Source of the DNA: JANSWY01 sp965243755
GTDB lineage: Bacteria > Bacteroidota > Bacteroidia > Cytophagales > Cyclobacteriaceae
Direction of reading: 5' to 3'
NCBI GenBank assembly: GCA_965243755.1
Contig: CBDEVW010000003.1
Coordinates: 1,240,001 to 1,304,000 of the forward strand
Length of the DNA: 64,000 nucleotides
Below are positions 1-8,560 of the stretch, piece after piece. The position numbers were made by a program, and so were the translations under genes. Position 1 is the first letter of the stretch; every line of letters begins with the position of its first letter. The notes under the pieces are model-generated. The model searched no databases and was not told where the DNA came from. It saw only the letters and a program-made list of their open reading frames with translations.

Positions 1-633
1 AGCGATCATGGTAGAATCAAGTTCGCCATGCCCACGGATGATGCCCACTTGTTTCCTAAGGTCGTTAGACAATTGGCTGATGGTAGATGCTATGTGGTAT
101 TCTATCCCTTCAATGGATTGGTTGAGCACATCATCCGGGTTTGCAGACCTGTTCCCTTTGAGCAGGAGGACCCCTTTCTGCTGACCATAGTAGCTCACAA
201 TGGCTCCTGGAAAGATCAATTTCTCCGTTTTTTTTCCATCAGTCTGATAAGTCAGGTTAGTAGGCTGAATACCCATTTGTGCCAGATAGGTATAAAATTC
301 ATTTTTGGCCCTTGTACTTGTTGCAATTGATGGATCCACAAATTTGAACTGCACCTTGTTTCCGGAATACACCTGAAACTCATCCAATGTCTCACGAATA
401 GCAGTTTTGAAGCGCTTAAAATTGGCAGGAAGCTCCCCATCCAGGTACACATCCACATATACCGTCTCCTCCAGGTTTCTCAGCAATTCCTTTGTTGCGT
501 CATTGATACTGTAACGCTTTTCTTCAGTAAGGTCTATTCTGAACCTGGTCAATTCCGCCAGTTGATTAATGATTACAATACCTGCGATCCCAATGAGAAA
601 GTAGAGTACATGGGTGATTTTATTGCTTTTCAT
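1..633 (-). CDS. gldG: GldG, gliding motility ABC transporter auxiliary subunit (3' end outside window)
   Basis: Only the N-terminal 211 codons are present; the frame stays open to base 1. The protein starts with an ATG at 633 and one hydrophobic N-terminal segment (residues about 8-24). It then has the extracytoplasmic domain typical of GldG, including RFRIDLTEEKRYSIND, VYVDVYLDGELPANFKR and, close to the window edge, VGIIRGHGELD. GldG works with GldA and GldF as an ABC transporter required for gliding in Flavobacterium johnsoniae. The ATG lies 2 bp after the gldF stop, so the two genes are almost certainly co-transcribed. Assignment to the GldG (ABC-type uncharacterised transport) family is from motif reading. 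Confidence 0.9.
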   Translation of the reverse strand, partial: MKSNKITHVLYFLIGIAGIVIINQLAELTRFRIDLTEEKRYSINDATKELLRNLEETVYVDVYLDGELPANFKRFKTAIRETLDEFQVYSGNKVQFKFVDPSIATSTRAKNEFYTYLAQMGIQPTNLTYQTDGKKTEKLIFPGAIVSYYGQQKGVLLLKGNRSANPDDVLNQSIEGIEYHIASTISQLSNDLRKQVGIIRGHGELDSTMIA

Positions 634-635
634 AT

Positions 636-1364
636 TTACCATTTTCTACTGCTAAGAATGAGGTTAGTGATCAAAAGCATAAAGAATATCATACTGATGA
701 AGTATATCACATCGCGTGAATCGAGCAGTCCCTTGCTGAGGGAATTGTAGTGATAAATCATCCCAATTTTTTGTAGAAGAAGTGATAATTCCCCCCACAC
801 GTTAATTGAGGCCATAGATTCAAATCCACTATAACAAATAAACGACAGAAATACAGCCAGTATAAACGAAACGATCTGATTACTGGTCATGCTTGAGGCT
901 AATATTCCGATGGCAGTAAAAACACCACCAAGTAATAGCAATCCAATGTAGGATCCAATAATACCAGGAATATCAAGATTTCCTATGGGGTTGCCCAATT
1001 GATAAATGGACCAGAAGTAAACTCCTGTAGGGATCAATGAAAAAATAACAAGCGTAAATCCTGCCAGGTACTTTCCACCAATGATCTGCCATTCAGTAAA
1101 TGGTCGTGTAAATAGCAATTCTATGGTTCCGGTACGTTTTTCCTCTGCAAACGACTTCATGGTAATGGCCGGGATCAGGAACATAAATACGTATGGGCCC
1201 AGGCCAAAAAGTGTTTCCAAACTGGCATAACCATAATCCAGGACACTCGTCTCAGGAAAAACCCAGGTCAGAAGACCTATACCTGTAAGAAACACTCCGA
1301 TCACTACATAAGCAATGAGTGAATTGAGAAAGCTGTTTATTTCCTTTAAATAAATTGTTAGCAT
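636..1364 (-). CDS. gldF: GldF, gliding motility ABC transporter permease
   Basis: A membrane protein of 242 residues with about six hydrophobic segments. The N-terminus MLTIYLKEINSFLNS and the signature MKSFAEEKRTGTIELLFTRP are characteristic of the GldF/ABC-2 permease family. It should form the membrane part of the GldAFG transporter. The frame extends 6 codons further to a TTG at 1382, but the ATG at 1364 matches the family N-terminus, so it is preferred. It lies 21 bp after the M16 protease gene and 2 bp before gldG, so it is part of the gldA-protease-gldF-gldG transcription unit. Confidence 0.9.
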   Translation of the reverse strand: MLTIYLKEINSFLNSLIAYVVIGVFLTGIGLLTWVFPETSVLDYGYASLETLFGLGPYVFMFLIPAITMKSFAEEKRTGTIELLFTRPFTEWQIIGGKYLAGFTLVIFSLIPTGVYFWSIYQLGNPIGNLDIPGIIGSYIGLLLLGGVFTAIGILASSMTSNQIVSFILAVFLSFICYSGFESMASINVWGELSLLLQKIGMIYHYNSLSKGLLDSRDVIYFISMIFFMLLITNLILSSRKW

Positions 1365-1385
1365 AACCGGATATTCATCCAAATT

Positions 1386-4199
1386 TTATTCTTCTGGAAC
1401 AAGTACAATTTTAGCAAAATTGTTGGTATTCAAATATTGATTTGCCACCTGTTTAATATCATCGATGGTTATTTCTTTCATCAATGTCTCGTACTCATAG
1501 AACTCATTAGGGTCACTTTCATTAAAATAAATACGATTGAGGGCATTTAACCAATAGCCATTCTTCTTTAAACCTTCTTCACGGTTAATCTTTTGTGCCT
1601 CGAGCACTTCGTCCAGTTCTTCCTGTGTGACGCCATCCGTTTTGATTTTCTCTACTTCATTTAGGGTGGCTTCTATCAGGTTTTCAACATTTTCCGGTCC
1701 GCACGGAAAGGTGATTTTGAATGTGTACTGTTCTTTTGGGTTTCTACTTACAATGGCATTCGCTCCAACACCATAAACACCACTTTTTTCTTCTCTAATC
1801 ACATCAATCAATCGATTAGACAGCACTTCAGCCAATGTCTTCAGGTGATAAACGGACTCCTTTTCATAAGTTAAAACATCCGTATAATTTAAAGTCACCA
1901 GACTTTTAGGGTCCGTTCCCTTTTTGATGTACTCCTCTATTCTCCCTTTTGGCGGATCCACTCCCCTGTCAACCCATTGCTCCTTAATCGCCTCACCTGG
2001 TAAACTGGCAAGGTACAACTCAATTAAAGGTTTGATCTCCTCTACTTCAAAATTGCCAACAAATATCATGATGAAGTCTCCGGCGTTCTTAAACCGTTCC
2101 TTGTAGATTTCAAAACACCTTTCGAAATCAATCTTTTCTATTTCTTCCGGTGTAGGTATGCCATCTCCCCTCAAATGATTCTGGCTCATGATCCTGGCAA
2201 CTTTGTCCTGGTAATAATACTGAGGGTTTGACATGATGTTCTGTAGCAGCATCAAATTCCTTTGTTTGAATGACTGGAAGCTTTCCGCGTCCTTTCTGGG
2301 CTCAGTGAAGAACAAATGAATCAACTGAAACATTGACTCCAGGTCTTTGGGTGTAGTGCTTCCTCCCATGCCTTCACTCAGATCACTAATATAGGGACTG
2401 ACAGAAACTATCTTTCCCGCCAATACCTTATGAAGATCGACCAGTGAAAAATCAGCTACACCCGCCTGGGCAACTATACTTGCAGCATTAGATGCAGAAA
2501 AATAATCCTCATCTTCATACAAAGAATGGCCGCCATAACTAAATGCCCTCATCACTATCTCATCATTTTTAAAATCCGTAGGTTTCAAAAGGACCCGCAT
2601 CCCATTGCTTAACGTGAGCTCTGTTATCTCCAGCTGATCTATGGAGGCTTCTTTTACTATGGTACCCTTTTCAGGCAACACTTCCATTAGTTCACTTGCC
2701 ACAGCTCCATCGTCGTAGGCGGTAATTTCTTCTTCAGACACCTCATCGAACCATCGGAGTACTTCCTGCTCTGATGGCAGTTCAACTCCTTCTTTTTCCG
2801 GAGCAGTAATGACGATTACCCTGTTTTTGTTGGTAATCCACTTCGTGGCAAGTTTATTGACTTCTTCCAATTGAATGGTAGACATTACTTGCCGGGCAAA
2901 CTCATATTCAAAACCAATTCCAGGGATGGGTTCGTTTTGAAGAAAATGCTGAATGTATTCATTAGCCAGATTGGCCGACTCAGTTTTATCAGCTTCTTTG
3001 AAGGCTTTTTCATAAGCATTCAGGAGTGAAACTTTAGCCCTTTCCAATTCTCCTTTTGTGAATCCTGTTTGCTTTACCCTCAGGTTTTCCCTTACCAATG
3101 CTTTCAGTCCCTCCTGAATACCACTTTCTCCAACATAGGCTACAGCAGAGTAAGCTGCTTTGGTTCGGATCATGTTACCAAACCCTGTACCAGCATAAAT
3201 AAAAGGTGGAGAAGCCGACTGCCTTAACTCATTCAGACGTTCATTTAGCATATTGCTGTAGAGGTATTGAACAAGAGACTGTCTGAGGTCATGCAAAGAA
3301 GAAATAGACTGATAGTCGTGTTTATACATCAGCCGTACCTGTGTAAATGCGGCTTCTTTGTCACTTACGGTTGATACGAAGGTCTCGTCGTGATCAGGTA
3401 CCGGAAACAATTCCCGTTCCGGGCTTTTCTTTGGATTCTTCAAAGAGCTGAATTGGGTTTTTATCTTTTTCTCCATTTCATCAGGATCAAGATCACCAAT
3501 TGCTATCAGGGCCATTAGATCGGGTCGATACCAGTCTTTGTAAAACTGAGCAATCACCTCCGCCGGGGCACCATTAATCACTTCTTTTGTTCCGATTGGA
3601 AGCCTTTCTGCATATTTCGAATCCTTGAATAGTACAGGGAACCACTGGTCTCTCATGCGCTGATCCGCTCCTCTACCCAAACGCCATTCTTCAGTGACTA
3701 CACCTCTTTCCTTTTCAATTTCTTCAGGATCGAATAGCAATCCTGAGGCCCAATCCTTTAACACAATCAAACCTTTATCAACTACCGCAGGGTCCTCTGT
3801 TGGGATAGGGAGCATATAAACAGTTTCATCAAAGCTGGTGTACGCATTGAGATCGGCCCCAAATTCTACCCCGATTGATTGCAGGTAATTGACCAGTTCA
3901 TTTTTTTTGAAATTTTTGGTGCCGTTAAATGCCATATGCTCAACAAAGTGAGCGAGTCCAAGTTGATCATCCGATTCCAGGATTGATCCGGCATTGATTA
4001 CCAACCTGAATTCAATTTTATTTTCCGGCCTGGCATTTTTACGTATATAGTAAGTGAATCCATTTTTGAGCTTCCCAATTTTCACTGCCGTATCCACCGG
4101 AATGTTGGCTTCAGGCTTATCTAAACCACTATAAACCTGTGCTGTAGAAAATTGAAAACATAATGCAATGAGTAATAATGGAATAATTCTTTTGATCAT
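1386..4199 (-). CDS. M16 family zinc metalloprotease, two-half pitrilysin/PqqL-like
   Basis: A 937-residue exported protease. Residues 1-20 form a signal peptide ending FSTAQ. The inverted zincin motif HFVEH is at residues 84-88, with the third zinc ligand probably E164 in KERGVVTEEW. The second half (about 520-937) is the non-catalytic M16 repeat, as in full-length pitrilysin/PqqL-type enzymes, so the length is normal for the family. It probably degrades or processes peptides in the periplasm. It sits between gldA and gldF with 24 and 21 bp gaps, in the same orientation, so it is co-expressed with the gliding transporter. The substrate is unknown. Confidence 0.92.
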   Translation of the reverse strand: MIKRIIPLLLIALCFQFSTAQVYSGLDKPEANIPVDTAVKIGKLKNGFTYYIRKNARPENKIEFRLVINAGSILESDDQLGLAHFVEHMAFNGTKNFKKNELVNYLQSIGVEFGADLNAYTSFDETVYMLPIPTEDPAVVDKGLIVLKDWASGLLFDPEEIEKERGVVTEEWRLGRGADQRMRDQWFPVLFKDSKYAERLPIGTKEVINGAPAEVIAQFYKDWYRPDLMALIAIGDLDPDEMEKKIKTQFSSLKNPKKSPERELFPVPDHDETFVSTVSDKEAAFTQVRLMYKHDYQSISSLHDLRQSLVQYLYSNMLNERLNELRQSASPPFIYAGTGFGNMIRTKAAYSAVAYVGESGIQEGLKALVRENLRVKQTGFTKGELERAKVSLLNAYEKAFKEADKTESANLANEYIQHFLQNEPIPGIGFEYEFARQVMSTIQLEEVNKLATKWITNKNRVIVITAPEKEGVELPSEQEVLRWFDEVSEEEITAYDDGAVASELMEVLPEKGTIVKEASIDQLEITELTLSNGMRVLLKPTDFKNDEIVMRAFSYGGHSLYEDEDYFSASNAASIVAQAGVADFSLVDLHKVLAGKIVSVSPYISDLSEGMGGSTTPKDLESMFQLIHLFFTEPRKDAESFQSFKQRNLMLLQNIMSNPQYYYQDKVARIMSQNHLRGDGIPTPEEIEKIDFERCFEIYKERFKNAGDFIMIFVGNFEVEEIKPLIELYLASLPGEAIKEQWVDRGVDPPKGRIEEYIKKGTDPKSLVTLNYTDVLTYEKESVYHLKTLAEVLSNRLIDVIREEKSGVYGVGANAIVSRNPKEQYTFKITFPCGPENVENLIEATLNEVEKIKTDGVTQEELDEVLEAQKINREEGLKKNGYWLNALNRIYFNESDPNEFYEYETLMKEITIDDIKQVANQYLNTNNFAKIVLVPEE

Positions 4200-4223
4200 T
4201 TCAATTTATTTTTAGCAATGAGG

Positions 4224-5141
4224 TCAGGAATTGGTGAGGTTATGAAACATTTCTTCAAGGCTGCTGGAGTCTTGTTTGATCCCTACCAAAGGAAGATTTT
4301 TCTCAGCGGCAACTTTTAATATCTCATTACGAAGATCTGCTCCTTTTTCAACTTCCAGCTTACAAAAGTTTTGATCATCCAAAGGTTCATGGGCTACTAT
4401 ACCTGATATTTCGGAGATCGCGGTGATTTCACATGGTTCCGAAAACTCTAAAATCACATATTGCTTATCGGCCATGGTCGCTCTTAATGAGTCCATGCTT
4501 TCATTGGCCACAATCTTTCCTTTATTGATGATCACCACCCAATCACACAGGGCCTGAACTTCCTGCATGATGTGAGTTGAAAAAATGATGGTCTTCTCTT
4601 GGCTAATGCTTTTGATCACCTTCCTGATTTCCAGAATCTGGTTTGGATCCAATCCAGTAGTTGGTTCATCCAGAATAAGCACCTCGGGATCATGGATCAG
4701 TGCCTGAGCAAGACCAACCCTTTGTCGGTATCCTTTTGACAAAGATCCTATTAGTTTGTTTTGTTCCCTTTGTAATCCACACAAATTGATCACTTCTGAA
4801 ATACGTTTCTTCAAAGCGTTCCCTTTGATACCATTCGCATTGCCAATAAATGCAAGGTATTCGTGCACATACATGTCCAGATAAAGTGGGTTGTGCTCCG
4901 GTAAATAACCGATCTTTTTCCTGGTAGCCAGGCTGTTTTCAACCACATCTAGTCCGCATACTGTGATGGAACCTGCTGTTGGGGGGATATATCCAGTGGC
5001 AATTTTCATGGTAGTGGATTTTCCAGCACCATTTGGCCCTAAGAATCCAGTAATTTTACCTTTCTCCGCAGTAAATGAAATCTGATCTACTGCCTTTTGT
5101 TCCCCATAAATTTTGGTAAGATTCGATACTTCAATTGACAT
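4224..5141 (-). CDS. gldA: GldA, gliding motility ABC transporter ATP-binding subunit
   Basis: A 305-residue ABC ATPase. The Walker A motif is GPNGAGKS (residues 35-42), followed by a conserved GldA stretch GYLPEHNPLYLDMYV, the signature LSKGYRQRVGLAQ and Walker B VLILDEPTTGLDP. The C-terminal 80 residues form the accessory domain usual in this subfamily. It should power the GldF/GldG membrane complex needed for gliding. It lies 28 bp after the SDR gene and 24 bp before the M16 protease. In F. johnsoniae gldA is not adjacent to gldFG; here all three are in one unit separated only by a protease gene. Confidence 0.93.
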   Translation of the reverse strand: MSIEVSNLTKIYGEQKAVDQISFTAEKGKITGFLGPNGAGKSTTMKIATGYIPPTAGSITVCGLDVVENSLATRKKIGYLPEHNPLYLDMYVHEYLAFIGNANGIKGNALKKRISEVINLCGLQREQNKLIGSLSKGYRQRVGLAQALIHDPEVLILDEPTTGLDPNQILEIRKVIKSISQEKTIIFSTHIMQEVQALCDWVVIINKGKIVANESMDSLRATMADKQYVILEFSEPCEITAISEISGIVAHEPLDDQNFCKLEVEKGADLRNEILKVAAEKNLPLVGIKQDSSSLEEMFHNLTNS

Positions 5142-5169
5142 ATCTACTCCTCAACGGTTATTCATTTGA

Positions 5170-5871
5170 TTAATTGCTTTTACCTTTTGGACGCAGTGGC
5201 CTAACTTCTATGTCCACCGGCAGGTAATTCTCATGAGTTTCCAGGCAATCTACTACAGTTTTTGCAATATCTTCAGGTCTCATCATGTTATCGTTGGCCG
5301 AATACGCATCTATATTATCAAAGAAATTTGTTTTCACTGAGCCTGGATAGATACAGGTCACTTTTATACCGTAATCTCTTAATTCCTGATACATACTATG
5401 GGAAATTCCTGTTACAGCATGTTTAGTTGCAGCATATCCTACCATATGTTTAACCGGATTGAGACCAGCTATGGAGCCAATGTTTATGATGTGTCCTTCA
5501 TCCATTTTTTTCATTCCGGGTATGACCATTTTTGAGCAATAGAATATGGCATTTACATTGGTATCGAACATCAACTGCCATTCTTCATTGCTGATATCTT
5601 CCACCGGACCAAAAAAACCGAGTCCTGCATTATTCACAAGGATCTGAACAGTGCTTCCAAATTGGTCTGTTGAGCGTTGAAATGCATTCTGTATTGATTC
5701 GAAATCTGTTACATCTACCGGAATATGAAGAAACCTCTCGTGTTCAAAACCAGGTCTGGTTCTGCTCCATCCTACCACGTTGACTCCTTTAGCAACTAAT
5801 GATTTCACTGTCTCCAGGCCAATGCCTTTACTGGCACCAGTGACAATGGCTGTCTTTCCATTTAATTCCAT
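5170..5871 (-). CDS. Short-chain dehydrogenase/reductase
   Basis: A classical SDR of 233 residues. The cofactor motif TGASKGIG is near residues 11-18, NNAG is near 85, and the catalytic Tyr-Lys pair is in YAATK. There is no signal peptide, so it is cytoplasmic. The substrate cannot be read from the sequence. It is the first gene of a minus-strand series leading into gldA, and it is divergent from the FMN reductase at 6016, with 144 bp between them that hold promoter-like elements. The ATG at 5871 is the only reasonable start. Confidence 0.85.
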   Translation of the reverse strand: MELNGKTAIVTGASKGIGLETVKSLVAKGVNVVGWSRTRPGFEHERFLHIPVDVTDFESIQNAFQRSTDQFGSTVQILVNNAGLGFFGPVEDISNEEWQLMFDTNVNAIFYCSKMVIPGMKKMDEGHIINIGSIAGLNPVKHMVGYAATKHAVTGISHSMYQELRDYGIKVTCIYPGSVKTNFFDNIDAYSANDNMMRPEDIAKTVVDCLETHENYLPVDIEVRPLRPKGKSN

Positions 5872-5953
5872 TTTCTGATTGATTTGATGAGAAGCTGCAA
5901 TTCATTTAGCCATTCTTATGTGTATTTCACTTGCAAATGTCTAAAAACATGCA

Positions 5954-5982
5954 ATTATCCTTATTTTTGCGGTCATTGTCAA
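5954..5982 (-). promoter_or_regulatory. Possible sigma70-like promoter for the SDR-gldA unit
   Basis: On the minus strand TTGACA (5982-5977) and GATAAT (5959-5954) are separated by exactly 17 bp, 83 bp upstream of the SDR start. This matches the E. coli-type consensus, which is not the usual housekeeping promoter of Bacteroidota. A plus-strand TATTTTTG (5962-5969) inside the same stretch resembles the Bacteroidota -7 element and could serve the FMN reductase gene. Both assignments are pattern matches only. Confidence 0.35.
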
Positions 5983-6015
5983 AATAAAGCGAGTAAGCAA
6001 TCTAATATTAACTGA

Positions 6016-6540
6016 ATGATAACCATTGTATGCGGTACCAATCGTAAAAACTCTGTTTCACGAGTGATCTCAGAAATTTATCAGGAGATGCTCCGTAAAA
6101 ACAATGCTGAGAGTGTGATCCTTGATCTGGCGGATCTACCAGCTGATTTTACGGACAGTGCGCTATATGAGAATGCGGGCAAAAATGAGGAGTTTAACGA
6201 TCTTCGAAAACAAATGGTGACGACTGAAAAATTTGTATTTGTGGTGCCAGAATATAATGGATCATTTCCAGGTGTACTGAAGGCGTTTATTGATGGGCTA
6301 AAATTTCCAGATACCTTTACAGATAAAAAATGTGCCTTAGTGGGTGTATCATCTGGAGTTCAGGGAGCAGGCCTGGCATTAAGTCACCTCACTGATATCT
6401 TTAATTATTGTGGGACACATGTGCTCGCCCAGAAACCAAAGCTTGCCAGAATCGAAAGAAACATGGAAAACGGACGAATTACAAATCCCCTATACCAGGA
6501 GCTATTAGAGATACAGGTTTCTAAATTTTTGAGATTTTAG
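6016..6540 (+). CDS. NAD(P)H-dependent FMN reductase-like flavoprotein
   Basis: A 174-residue flavodoxin-fold protein. The N-terminal phosphate-binding loop GTNRKNSVSR (residues 7-16) and the central motif PEYNGSFPGVLKAFID are typical of the NADPH-dependent FMN reductase (SsuE/ArsH/YwqN) superfamily. It likely reduces FMN or small quinone-like electrophiles in the cytoplasm. It is divergent from the SDR gene and is followed 28 bp later by the YidD-domain gene on the same strand. The physiological substrate is not evident. Confidence 0.85.
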   Translation: MITIVCGTNRKNSVSRVISEIYQEMLRKNNAESVILDLADLPADFTDSALYENAGKNEEFNDLRKQMVTTEKFVFVVPEYNGSFPGVLKAFIDGLKFPDTFTDKKCALVGVSSGVQGAGLALSHLTDIFNYCGTHVLAQKPKLARIERNMENGRITNPLYQELLEIQVSKFLRF

Positions 6541-6568
6541 CTAGATTTAAGCCTGAATTATCCGTGCT

Positions 6569-7708
6569 GTGAGACCATCTATTATTTACCTACTGCTGTA
6601 TTTTATATGTCTAAATGACTGTTTAGCACAAAACTCCTATGATACAGTTACTAATACCTATGGAAGTGGCAACAATTTTCTGATCAATTTCTACCAAAAT
6701 CACATTTCCCCGATCGACGGTAGGAATTGTCCAATGTACCCGTCCTGTTCACAGTATGCAAAAGTCGCTTTTTCAGAATATCATGCGCTGAAAGCCTGGG
6801 TGATCACCACCGATCGTCTATTCAGATGCGGACATGATTTAAGAGGCTATGAAAAGATAGCGCTGAATGACCAATGGTATATTTTGGATCCAGTATCGAA
6901 AACATACCGGCCAAATAATGCATTGATACGGCTGGGAACTATTGAATCAGATACCTCCAAATCGTTTGCAGATTACCTCTATGAAAAACGGGAATTCAAT
7001 GCGGCCATTGAAAATTATTTCCGATTAATCTATGAATCAAAAGACACAACAAATGTAGATTACTACCTTACACAGATTGGCCTATCTTACTATCATCTCG
7101 AAAACCATGATCAGTTAAAGCGACATTTTCTGGAGAATTTCGATCAAATGCAACCATTTTACAGGAACAAACTTGCGCTATACCTGACTAAATCCTTTTA
7201 TGATCAGAATGACTATGAAGGAATGAAAGTTAGTCTTAATACCCTAATAAATCCCTCCAGAAACCATCAAAATTTCAAGTACTATTTACTTGGTCTTGCA
7301 GATTTGGGACAAACAAACTACGAAGATGCCTCAAATCACATGAAAATGGTAGACTCTGATTCGGAGTACCATGTTGTAGCGAAAAGGTTTATAAACATTA
7401 ACAAAGAAATTGACCAGCTACCAAAAAGAAGTCCAGTGTTTGCTGGCTTATCATCGGCAATTATCCCTGGTTCGGGCTATTTGATATCAAACAAACCCCG
7501 GACAGCTTTTTCTGCATTTTTATTGAATGGGCTATTAGGCTGGGCAATTTACAGTTCATTCAAAAATGATCATATCGCTTTGGGAACAACCATAGCTGTA
7601 TTTACCGGAGGTTGGTATTTTGGAGCAATCCGGGGTTCTTCAAGAGCTGTTAAGGAGTGGAACAAACAACAAGAAATAAACTTAATTAACGACAAACTAA
7701 GCTATTAA
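6569..7708 (+). CDS. Secreted YidD-domain protein with C-terminal repeats and membrane segments
   Basis: Starts at GTG (6569), which gives a clean signal peptide (residues 1-21, ending DCLAQ). Residues about 34-92 match the YidD membrane-insertion-efficiency family: FYQNHISPIDG, YPSCSQYA and DRLFRCGHD, including the conserved cysteines. YidD proteins are normally only 70-90 residues. Here the domain is followed by helical, TPR-like sequence (about 125-270) and a hydrophobic C-terminal region (about 290-350, with IIPGSGYLISNKPRTAF) that resembles the small-loop membrane domain in many Bacteroidota proteins of unknown function. The domain is therefore placed in an exported protein, where its role is unclear. 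Confidence 0.75.
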   Translation: MRPSIIYLLLYFICLNDCLAQNSYDTVTNTYGSGNNFLINFYQNHISPIDGRNCPMYPSCSQYAKVAFSEYHALKAWVITTDRLFRCGHDLRGYEKIALNDQWYILDPVSKTYRPNNALIRLGTIESDTSKSFADYLYEKREFNAAIENYFRLIYESKDTTNVDYYLTQIGLSYYHLENHDQLKRHFLENFDQMQPFYRNKLALYLTKSFYDQNDYEGMKVSLNTLINPSRNHQNFKYYLLGLADLGQTNYEDASNHMKMVDSDSEYHVVAKRFININKEIDQLPKRSPVFAGLSSAIIPGSGYLISNKPRTAFSAFLLNGLLGWAIYSSFKNDHIALGTTIAVFTGGWYFGAIRGSSRAVKEWNKQQEINLINDKLSY

Positions 7709-7819
7709 ATGCTGAGATTAAATTACTTAACCAAGACGAAACTGTGAGCTCCGAAGGACCTCTAAGTATGAACTTCTTACCTATTTAAAATTAGCAATTG
7801 CGAGATTAAACACACCGAT

Positions 7820-8449
7820 ATGAAAACCAACAAACTCTTGCCCGTCCTGACTTTAATATTAATGTCTCTATCTACCGTGGCACAGGACATAAGCATTCTG
7901 ACAACCAATAAACATAACGATAGCAATAAGTACATTTTCATTGCTTCAAATAACCCAAATATTTCACCTTTAGTTGATTCATTTTCTGAGGATAAAAGTT
8001 ATGTAGTATTTCGTGATAGCCTCTCCAATACCTCACCTGTAATCATCGCCAATAGTTCCGAATTTTTTGAACGGGAAAGGGCGGGTAAAGACTTACTAAT
8101 AGGTGTAGGAACATGTCTTACTTCTCTTTTGTTTGTACAGTGCTTAGGTCAAAGTTCTGAAAACAATCCCCCTGAAGACGGGACACTATATGTCTATGTT
8201 GGTGACAAGTATATACAGGGAGCGCCAGCAATTATTCCATTAGCAGGAGCAGCTACCGGATGTTTGTTTGGACTGAGAGGAATCATAGAACTGTTCCAGC
8301 CAAGGTCAAACCGTAGATATGGGTTCAATAACAATTCCGTTGAAGAAATATTGAAAAAAACTGGTCTTTTGGTATCGGAAGAAAAAACATTCAACACCAC
8401 TGCAAGCCTGAACGATATGGAGCAATATATAAAGTTGCAGCTGCATTGA
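7820..8449 (+). CDS. Secreted protein of unknown function
   Basis: A 209-residue protein with a signal peptide (residues 1-21, ending STVAQ). Two later hydrophobic glycine-rich stretches (about 94-113 and 139-160) could be membrane segments. No domain is recognised. It follows the YidD-domain gene by about 110 bp on the same strand and is the last plus-strand gene before ftsZ, with which it converges. Hairpins that may terminate transcription follow its stop. Confidence 0.6.
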   Translation: MKTNKLLPVLTLILMSLSTVAQDISILTTNKHNDSNKYIFIASNNPNISPLVDSFSEDKSYVVFRDSLSNTSPVIIANSSEFFERERAGKDLLIGVGTCLTSLLFVQCLGQSSENNPPEDGTLYVYVGDKYIQGAPAIIPLAGAATGCLFGLRGIIELFQPRSNRRYGFNNNSVEEILKKTGLLVSEEKTFNTTASLNDMEQYIKLQLH

Positions 8450-8461
8450 TGCCAAACAAAA

Positions 8462-8546
8462 CCCCATGAAGTTTCCTCCATGGGGCAACATGACAAAATT
8501 TAATAGAGACACCCGGGGTAATTCACCTGCTTAATAATTCCCCGGG
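8462..8546. terminator. Two hairpins between convergent genes
   Basis: The first hairpin has perfect 7-bp arms CCCCATG (8462-8468) and CATGGGG (8479-8485). The second has arms CCCGGGG (8512-8518) and CCCCGGG (8540-8546), extended by AATT pairing across a one-base bulge. They lie between the stop of the plus-strand gene at 8449 and the stop of minus-strand ftsZ at 8561, as expected for a bidirectional terminator. Neither has a strong T tract. Confidence 0.55.
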
Positions 8547-8560
8547 ATCTCCAATGCTAT

